Part shown: piece after piece, positions 57,952-64,000 of the stretch
Layout: each line of letters opens with the position of its first letter
Numbering within the stretch: the stretch's first letter is position 1
Assembly (NCBI RefSeq): GCF_000617845.2
Contig: NZ_DF820425.1
Coordinates: 875,690-939,689, forward strand
Direction of reading: 5' to 3'
Origin: Bradyrhizobium sp. DOA9
GTDB lineage: Bacteria; Pseudomonadota; Alphaproteobacteria; Rhizobiales; Xanthobacteraceae
Length of the DNA stretch: 64,000 bases
The notes under the pieces: model-generated
What the model was told of the DNA's origin: nothing
The model's database searches: none
Seen by the model: only the letters and a program-made list of their open reading frames with translations
Position numbers and translations under genes: made by a program

Positions 57952-59415
57952 CTAGATCAACCGCACGCCTGATATCGCCGACTTCAGCCAGCGCAGCGCC
58001 TGCGGCGGCTGGGCTGCGAGCGGCGCGACGGCGGCCTTCTCGGTGCGGCACTTCTCGAGCTCGGCGACGAAATCGGCGGACCATTGCTGGATGGTGTGGC
58101 CGCGCAGCTTCTTCATCATCGCGTCCCAGCGCATCTTGCGCTCGGTGAGCGGCATCGAGGCTGCGATCGCGATCGCGCGGGCCATGCCGTCGATGTCATG
58201 CGGATTGACCAGCAGCGCGGCGTCGAGCTCGTTGGCGGCGCCGGCGAACTTCGACAGCACCAGCACGCCGGGATCGGCGGGGTTTTGTGCGGCCACGTAT
58301 TCCTTGGCGACGAGGTTCATGCCATCGTGCAGCGGCGTCACCACGCCGATCTGCGCGGTGCGATAGAGGCCCGCGAGCACGGCCTGGCTGAAGCCTTTGT
58401 TCAGATACCGGATCGGCGTCCAGTCGACCTCGCCGTGGCGGCCGTTGACGTCGGAGACGAGCCGCGCGACCTCGTTCTGGAGATTGCCATAGGCCTCGAT
58501 GCCCCCGCGCGAGGGGTTGGCGATCTGGAGCAGCGAGATGCTGCGGGCGAACTGCGGCTGCTCGGTCCAGAGCCGGTCGAATGCACTGATGCGGTTGACG
58601 AGACCCTTGGAGTAATCGAGCCGGTCGACGCCGATCGCGAGGCGCTCGCCGTTGAGGCTGCGGCGCAGCCGCGACACGTCCGGATGCGCGGCCGACTTCG
58701 CGGCATAGGCGGCGAACTTCTCCGCATCGATGCCGATCGGGAACACTTCGCAGCGCGTGCGACCGTGTTGCGAGGTCACGATGCCGTCCTCGATGGCGAG
58801 GCCGAGTTCGCCGCCGACATAAGAGAGGAAGTTCTGCCGATCTTCCTCGGTCTGGAAGCCGAGCAGATCGTAAGCTAGCATCGCCGTGATCAGCTCGCGA
58901 TGGTTGGGCACGCCCTGCATCACAGCAGTGACGGGCCACGGCGTATGCAGGAAGAAGCCGATGGGATCATCGACGCCGAGCTCGCGCAGCTCGGCGCCGA
59001 GCGCAAGGAAATGATAGTCCTGCACCCAGAACGCAGTCCGGGCTTTGCGGAAACGCATCAAGGCGCGCGCCATGAAGGCGTTGACCTCGCGATAGCTGAC
59101 ATAGTCCTCGCGCGAGACGCGAATCAGATCGCTGCGCGAGTGCAGCGCCGGCCACAGCGCCGAATTGGCGAAGCCTTCGTAATAGCCGCCGTAATGCGCC
59201 GCCGGCAGATCCAGCGTCGCAATCGCGCCTGTCCCGAGCGCCTCGATCTCGGCGAACGGTTCCTTCTGATGGCCATCACGGACCCGGCCGGAGGAACCGA
59301 CCCAGATCGCACCAGAATGTTCCACCACGGGAAGCAATGCCGCCGCAAGGCCGCCCGTCATGGGCTCGTTGGGTTTGCCGCGGGCGACGCGATTTGAAAC
59401 GACAATCAAGTTCAC
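57952..59415 (-). CDS. otsA: Alpha,alpha-trehalose-phosphate synthase (UDP-forming)
   Basis: 487 aa GT20 glycosyltransferase. GTG start at NLIVVSNRVARGKPNEP with AGGAGGGG 9 bases upstream; an ATG 21 bases earlier has no proper ribosome site. Signatures: N-terminal VSNRV, GGLAAAL, FWVQDYHFLALGAELRE, and RLDYSKGLVNRISAF. It makes trehalose-6-phosphate from UDP-glucose and glucose-6-phosphate, for osmotic and desiccation tolerance. Downstream of otsB by 244 bases, so perhaps a separate promoter. Confidence 0.97.
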   Translation of the reverse strand: MNLIVVSNRVARGKPNEPMTGGLAAALLPVVEHSGAIWVGSSGRVRDGHQKEPFAEIEALGTGAIATLDLPAAHYGGYYEGFANSALWPALHSRSDLIRVSREDYVSYREVNAFMARALMRFRKARTAFWVQDYHFLALGAELRELGVDDPIGFFLHTPWPVTAVMQGVPNHRELITAMLAYDLLGFQTEEDRQNFLSYVGGELGLAIEDGIVTSQHGRTRCEVFPIGIDAEKFAAYAAKSAAHPDVSRLRRSLNGERLAIGVDRLDYSKGLVNRISAFDRLWTEQPQFARSISLLQIANPSRGGIEAYGNLQNEVARLVSDVNGRHGEVDWTPIRYLNKGFSQAVLAGLYRTAQIGVVTPLHDGMNLVAKEYVAAQNPADPGVLVLSKFAGAANELDAALLVNPHDIDGMARAIAIAASMPLTERKMRWDAMMKKLRGHTIQQWSADFVAELEKCRTEKAAVAPLAAQPPQALRWLKSAISGVRLI

Positions 59416-59659
59416 AGGTCGTCCCCTCCTGTTCATTCCGCCCCATTTAACTGCCGTTCATCAATATGGTTCCTGATCATCGTTTCAACCAATTGAAACC
59501 AAAATCGGGCGTGTGCGTTGGAACTGGTTTCCCTCGCGGAACCCGGTAATTTCAGCGTAGAAAAACAGCGTTTCCGGTCCGGTTGCGCAGCATGCGTTGC
59601 GGCGCGCAATGGCGCAGCGATGCCAGCCTTTATGTCTGCGAGATGGCGCTGCCTTGGTT

Positions 59660-60481
59660 TCACCTGGGATCGAGCAGGTGGGCAAGGAACGCACGCACAT
59701 CCGCCGGCGCATCGAAATGGCCATTCACACCCATGGCGCGGCGACCGACCGAGAACGCCAGCCCGTCCATGTCGGGCATGATGGCAAACACCGTTTCATC
59801 GGTGACGTCGTCACCGATGAAGATAGGACGACGCCCCTTGAACGGCTCGTGCTTCATCAATTCGCGCACGCCGCTCGCCTTGGTGAATCCGGAATGCTTG
59901 ATCTCGCAGACGAACTTGCCGGGCAGCACCTCGATCGGCGCATTGGGCAGATCGGCCCGGATCAGCGAGACGGATTCGTAGATCGCCTTCTCCGCATGCG
60001 GCGCGAGGCGATAATGCAGCGCGAGCGAATAGCCCTTGTCCTCGAGCAGGATGCCGGGCGAAAGCTTTGCGATCGCAGCGAGACGCCGCTTCAGCTCCTT
60101 GTCGAGCGGCGGCGCGTGCACGGCATCCGCTTCATTGTCCACCGCCAGCCGCATCTCCGCGCCATGGCCGGCGACCGCGCGAAACACGTCGGGCGCGAAG
60201 ATCAGGTCAATGTCGTTGAGCGAGCGGCCGCTGACCAGCGCCAGCGCCCCGGAGGTACGCTCGGTCAGATGCTTCAGTGTCTCCGACAGGCCCGGCGGCA
60301 CCCACACCTCGCGCGGCGTCGGCATCAACTCGAGCAGCGTGCCGTCGATGTCGAGCAGAATGGCGATTTCATCGAGATGCGGCACCAGCGCATGCGGCAC
60401 CGGCACCGTTTCAGGCGTCTCGTCCTCGTCAGGCATGGTGCGCTTCTGGTCCAACGCCATTTCCGCAAGTTCCGATTTCAT
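59660..60481 (-). CDS. otsB: Trehalose-6-phosphate phosphatase
   Basis: 273 aa HAD-fold enzyme. Nucleophile motif LLDIDGTLLEL near 47-57, GHGAEMRL, the later KGYSLALHYRLAP and GDDVTDETVF metal motif. It removes phosphate from trehalose-6-phosphate. Start chosen at the ATG with GGAG 8 bases ahead; it lies 4 bases after the stop of the upstream MFS gene, so the two are coupled. Confidence 0.95.
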   Translation of the reverse strand: MKSELAEMALDQKRTMPDEDETPETVPVPHALVPHLDEIAILLDIDGTLLELMPTPREVWVPPGLSETLKHLTERTSGALALVSGRSLNDIDLIFAPDVFRAVAGHGAEMRLAVDNEADAVHAPPLDKELKRRLAAIAKLSPGILLEDKGYSLALHYRLAPHAEKAIYESVSLIRADLPNAPIEVLPGKFVCEIKHSGFTKASGVRELMKHEPFKGRRPIFIGDDVTDETVFAIMPDMDGLAFSVGRRAMGVNGHFDAPADVRAFLAHLLDPR

Positions 60482-60485
60482 CAGT

Positions 60486-61973
60486 CTACTCCATAAAGGC
60501 GAGCGGCCGCGCGATATGTTCGAGCGATTTGCGCTCGGCGGCGACGGCATAGCGCCACGCCACGATCGCAGCCGCGATCATCAGGACGGCCCCCAGCAGA
60601 TAGCCGGCGAACACGCTGGTGCGCGATCCCGTGTCGATCAGCGCGCCGAACAGGGCCGGCCCGATCACGCCGCCGATGCCGGTGCCGACCGCATAGAACA
60701 CCGCGATCGCCAGCGCGCGGACCTCGAGGGGAAAGGTCTCGCTGACGGTGAGATAGGCCGCGCTCGCGGCGGGCGAGGCGAAGAAGAAGATCACCATCCA
60801 GGCGATGGTCTGCCCCTGCGCGCTCAGCACGCCGATCGAGAACAGATAGCCCGACAGCGCCAGCAGCACGCCCGATGCGCCGTAGGTGAACATGATCATG
60901 ATGCGGCGGCCGAGCGTGTCGAACAGTCGGCCGAGCAGCAGCGGCCCGAGGAAATTGCCGGCAGCGAATGGCAACAAATACCAGCCGACGTGATCGGAGC
61001 GGATGCCGTAGAAATCGGTCAGCACCAGCGCGAAGGTGAAGAAGATGGCGTTGTAGAAGAACGCCTGCGCACTCATCAGCGCGAGACCGACCAGCGCGCG
61101 CTGACGGTAGGCCGAGAACAACGTGTGGATCACCTCGGCGATCGGCGTGTGATCGCGCATTCTCAGGCGGATCTTCGGGAAGCGCCCCTCGCCCGCGTCC
61201 TGGCCGTGTCCGATCACCGAACGTTCGATCCCGTCGACGATGGCGTGGGCCTCGTCCGGCCTGCCGTGGATCATCAGCCAGCGCGGACTTTCCGGTATCC
61301 ACATCCGCATCAAGAGCACGACGAGGCCGAGGACGGCGCCGATCAGATAGGCCAGGCGCCAGCCGAGATCGGGCCCGATCGTTGCAGGATCGAGCAGCAC
61401 GATGGCAGCGACCGCGCCCATCGCGGCGCCGATCCAGAAGCTGCCGTTGATGACGAGATCGGTCCAGCCGCGATAGCGCGCCGGCACCAGTTCCTGGATC
61501 GTCGAGTTGATCGCGGTGTACTCGCCGCCGATGCCGGCGCCGGTGAGGAAGCGGAACAGCGCATAGCTCGCGACATCCCACGACAGCGCGGTCGCGGCCG
61601 TTGCCGAGAGATAGAGCGCGAGCGTGATGAAGAACAGCTTCTTGCGGCCGATGCGATCGGTCAACCAGCCGAAGCCGAGCGCACCGAGCACGGCGCCCGC
61701 GAGATAGGCTGAGTTGGCGATGCCGAGATCGAGATTGGTGAAATGCAACGACGAGCTCTGCTTCAGCGCCCCCGAGAGCGCACCCGCAAGCGTCACCTCA
61801 AGGCCATCGAGAATCCAGGTGATGCCCAGCGCGAGCACGACGCGCGTGTGAAAGCCGCTCCACGGCAGCGCATCGAGCCGCGCAGGAATGCTGGTCTCGA
61901 TGATGCGGTCGGTCGCGGCCGCCGCCGGGACTATCGGTGCATAGTTCAGCGCTGGGCTTTGCTGCAATTCCAT
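60486..61973 (-). CDS. MFS transporter, sugar/metabolite:H+ symporter-type
   Basis: 495 aa with twelve hydrophobic segments. A hydrophilic N-terminus, then ALGITWILDGLEVTLAGALS, motif A GWLTDRIGRKKLFFI, and the repeated RLFDTLGRRIMIMFTYG in the second half; a soluble loop of about 60 residues follows segment 6. Start is the ATG at MELQQSPAL. First gene of MFS-otsB-otsA, so a role in trehalose or osmolyte movement is plausible but not shown; the family also takes aromatic acids and sugars. Confidence 0.88.
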   Translation of the reverse strand: MELQQSPALNYAPIVPAAAATDRIIETSIPARLDALPWSGFHTRVVLALGITWILDGLEVTLAGALSGALKQSSSLHFTNLDLGIANSAYLAGAVLGALGFGWLTDRIGRKKLFFITLALYLSATAATALSWDVASYALFRFLTGAGIGGEYTAINSTIQELVPARYRGWTDLVINGSFWIGAAMGAVAAIVLLDPATIGPDLGWRLAYLIGAVLGLVVLLMRMWIPESPRWLMIHGRPDEAHAIVDGIERSVIGHGQDAGEGRFPKIRLRMRDHTPIAEVIHTLFSAYRQRALVGLALMSAQAFFYNAIFFTFALVLTDFYGIRSDHVGWYLLPFAAGNFLGPLLLGRLFDTLGRRIMIMFTYGASGVLLALSGYLFSIGVLSAQGQTIAWMVIFFFASPAASAAYLTVSETFPLEVRALAIAVFYAVGTGIGGVIGPALFGALIDTGSRTSVFAGYLLGAVLMIAAAIVAWRYAVAAERKSLEHIARPLAFME

Positions 61974-62154
61974 CGGGTTGTTGCGTCTGATCAATGGAAG
62001 CGGCCCCGGTTCACACGACGTGGACGGGGTCGATCCGATCATGGGGGTGCGGCATTCTGCCTGCCACCTGCGACAACGTTTGCGATGGGGCCGGGTTCCG
62101 CGGGAACGCCAGCGAGCACCGCTCGTTTCCGCTGGAGCCGCAAGGAGTTGGCGC

Positions 62155-62523
62155 ATGGCTCAGGTCAGAAAGACGACACATTCTCGAAACAGCAGCCCAC
62201 GCAAGGCGAGCACCCGGCGTAGCGGGGCCGCGCCCAAGAGCACGAAACGCGCGACAAGGCGCTGGTCGCGGCGCGTGACACAGGAGAGCGATGCGCTCGA
62301 CCTCAAGCAAGGGGTGTTCAAGCTGACCAGCGCAAAGAGGATTGCGGCCTCGTTGAAGCGCTCGGCCGAGCACAGCTCGCGACGCAAGGCCGGCGCCTAT
62401 CGCTCGGCGCTGTCGATGCTGACCTTCTACATCAACCGCGCCGGCAAGACGCTGCCGAAGACGCAGCGCACGCGACTGGAGCGCGCGAAGGTCGAGCTGA
62501 AGCGCGCGTTCGGAAGGGAGTGA
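62155..62523 (+). CDS. DUF3175 domain protein, small basic
   Basis: 122 aa, strongly basic. An Arg/Ser/Lys-rich N-terminus (about 1-40) precedes the DUF3175 core WSRRVTQESDALDLKQGVFK and SALSMLTFYINRAGKTLP. AAGGAG lies 8 bases before the ATG. Function unknown; nucleic-acid binding is suggested by charge only. Convergent with a chemotaxis receptor gene. Confidence 0.85.
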   Translation: MAQVRKTTHSRNSSPRKASTRRSGAAPKSTKRATRRWSRRVTQESDALDLKQGVFKLTSAKRIAASLKRSAEHSSRRKAGAYRSALSMLTFYINRAGKTLPKTQRTRLERAKVELKRAFGRE

Positions 62524-62540
62524 GAGTCGTGCTCTTTACT

Positions 62541-62565
62541 CCGCCGTCGTCCAGGACGACGGCGG
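62541..62565. terminator. Hairpin between convergent DUF3175 and chemoreceptor genes
   Basis: CCGCCGTCGTC, loop CAG, GACGACGGCGG: eleven perfect pairs, 18 bases after the first stop and 33 before the second. No T run. Shares its core GTCGTCC with the palindrome at 44637. Confidence 0.65.
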
Positions 62566-62597
62566 GAGAGGATAGCGCAAGGCTCCATGCCCCGAAC

Positions 62598-64000
62598 CTA
62601 CGCCGCCCTGATATTCCCCATGAAGCGGTCGAGCTCGGCGCGGAGGCGGGTGCTTTCGCTCGACAGCGTCTTGGCCGAGTGCAGCACCTCTTCCGAGGCC
62701 GAGCCGGTCTCGGCGGCGCCGCGGTTGACCTGGCCGATGTCGGTGGCGGCGGTCTGGGTGCCCTGCGCCACGGTCTGGACGCTGCGGGCGATCTCCTGCG
62801 TGGCGGCGCCCTGCTGCTCCACCGCGCTCGCAATCGAGGTCGAGATCGACGAGATCTGGCCAATGGTCGCGCCGATCTCCTTGATCGCGGCGACCGATTC
62901 GGCGGTCGCTCCCTGCATCCCTGCGATATGCGAGGAGATCTCGTCGGTCGCCTTCGCGGTCTGGCTCGCCAGCGACTTCACCTCGCTCGCCACGACCGCG
63001 AAGCCGCGGCCGGCCTCACCGGCGCGGGCGGCCTCGATGGTGGCGTTGAGCGCGAGCAGATTGGTCTGCTCGGCAATCGCCGTGATCAGCTTGACCACCT
63101 CGCCGATCTGCTGTGCGGCGTGCGACAGCTTGCCGATGCGGCCGTCGGTCTCCTTGGCCTGCATCACGGCAGCCTCCGCGATGCGGCTGGAATCGCGCAC
63201 CTGGCGGCCGATCTCCTCGACCGAGGCGGACAGCTCTTCGGTCGCGGTCGCGACCGACTGCATGTTGGAGGAGGCCTGCTCGGAGACGCCGGCGACCTGG
63301 CTCGACAGGCTCTGGGTGGTCTCGGCGGTGCGGGTCAGGGTGGAGGCCGCCGATTCCAGCTGCACGGCGGAGGCCGAGACGTTGGAGACGATGGCGCCGA
63401 CCGCGCTCTCGAAATCGTCGGCAAAGCGGATCAGCTCGGCGCGGCGGCTTGCGGCCTGCTCGCGGTTCTGCACTTCGCTCGCGGCGGCGTCGCGCTCGGC
63501 CTTGGCAACGGCCTGGATCTTGAACTCCTCGACCGCGCCGGCCATCTCGCCGATCTCGTCCTTGCGCCCCAAGCCGGGCAGCACGACGTCGAAATTGCCC
63601 GAAGCGAGCTCGCGCATTGCCTTGCACATCGCGATCATCGGCCGCGAGATGCCGTTGCCGAGCCACAAGGCCAGCACGATGCCGATGGCCAGCCCGCCGA
63701 GCGCCATCATCAGCATCAGCTGCTCGGTGTCTACGATCGTCGCATTGGCGCTCGCCTCGATGCGTTGCTGGTCGGTGGTGAGATCCGACCGCAGCTCGGC
63801 CGAGAGCTTGAGGATGGTCGCCGCCGTCTTGGTCATCTCGCCGTTCAGCTTGACGATGACCTTCACGTTCTCGGTCAGCTTTGCGAACGAGGCGCGGTAC
63901 TGCTTCAGGAGATCGCCGATCTCCTTGACGCGATCCGTGATCTTCTGGTCGTTCGCGTAGACGGAGACCAGCAATGTCTCGAGGAACTTGATGCGGGCGA
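62598..64000 (-). CDS. Methyl-accepting chemotaxis protein (5' end beyond window)
   Basis: At least 467 aa are in the window. A periplasmic or extracytoplasmic helical sensor part ([20 protein letters not shown]) leads to a membrane segment ([20 protein letters not shown]), a HAMP domain ([20 protein letters not shown]), and the signalling hairpin with the conserved tip [20 protein letters not shown]. Typical receptor for CheA/CheW. The N-terminal membrane segment and start lie beyond 64000. Ligand unknown. Confidence 0.95.
   Translation of the reverse strand, partial: ARIKFLETLLVSVYANDQKITDRVKEIGDLLKQYRASFAKLTENVKVIVKLNGEMTKTAATILKLSAELRSDLTTDQQRIEASANATIVDTEQLMLMMALGGLAIGIVLALWLGNGISRPMIAMCKAMRELASGNFDVVLPGLGRKDEIGEMAGAVEEFKIQAVAKAERDAAASEVQNREQAASRRAELIRFADDFESAVGAIVSNVSASAVQLESAASTLTRTAETTQSLSSQVAGVSEQASSNMQSVATATEELSASVEEIGRQVRDSSRIAEAAVMQAKETDGRIGKLSHAAQQIGEVVKLITAIAEQTNLLALNATIEAARAGEAGRGFAVVASEVKSLASQTAKATDEISSHIAGMQGATAESVAAIKEIGATIGQISSISTSIASAVEQQGAATQEIARSVQTVAQGTQTAATDIGQVNRGAAETGSASEEVLHSAKTLSSESTRLRAELDRFMGNIRAA

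Overview
The window looks like a chromosomal segment of a Bradyrhizobium-like alphaproteobacterium (order Hyphomicrobiales). This rests on high GC, strong third-position G/C, a DUF4167 protein, PhaR, ACC deaminase with a divergent Lrp-type regulator, PtsP (nitrogen PTS), and several families of long palindromic intergenic repeats of the kind common in Bradyrhizobium. I see no phage, insertion sequence, CRISPR array, plasmid gene or toxin-antitoxin pair, so it reads as stable core plus ordinary accessory metabolism. About 64 protein genes and one tRNA-Ser are supported.

Left edge (1-7100): a leftward amide-uptake and hydrolysis locus. Transcription order is AmiC-like amide sensor, amidase, LivH permease, Tat-exported solute-binding protein, LivM permease, LivG ATPase (cut by the edge), with a divergent MarR regulator. 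7185-18354: an alphaproteobacterial housekeeping run (secA, PpiC-type isomerase, argJ, mutT, an NDUFAF5-like methyltransferase, NIPSNAP, comF, grxC, a nitrilase-family enzyme, DUF1178), with a TadG-like von Willebrand factor A protein inserted. 18351-27873: a DMT exporter, ubiG and a PH-domain protein leftward, then lysC, ptsP, prfA, prmC and a DUF4167 gene rightward.

27926-36806: glyoxalase II and small enzymes, then the polyhydroxybutyrate genes phaB and phaA leftward with the regulator phaR divergent, then a branched-chain-type aminotransferase and an HSL-type esterase. 36817-44629: an outer-membrane-like protein, a diguanylate cyclase, a carboxymuconolactone decarboxylase family protein, a low-GC orphan gene, a cysteine-synthase-like PLP enzyme, and the acdR/acdS pair. 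44698-52000: recQ, a polysaccharide deacetylase, metY-metA for methionine sulfur assimilation, and a second amidase with a histone-H1-like tail. 52071-62523: aldo/keto reductase and MFS exporter divergent from a LysR gene, nitroreductase, L,D-transpeptidase, tRNA-Ser(GGA), and a leftward trehalose locus (MFS transporter, otsB, otsA). The right edge cuts a methyl-accepting chemotaxis protein.

Most convergent gene pairs that have room are separated by a long hairpin, several belonging to repeat families, suggesting they work as two-way terminators. The observations most worth checking are the amide locus with its leaderless AmiC-like protein and MarR control, the MetA-family protein whose known acyl-donor specificity position is neither Gly nor Glu, the amidase with a lysine/alanine-rich tail, and the AT-richer orphan at 40650-41225. 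No wholly new multi-gene system is evident.
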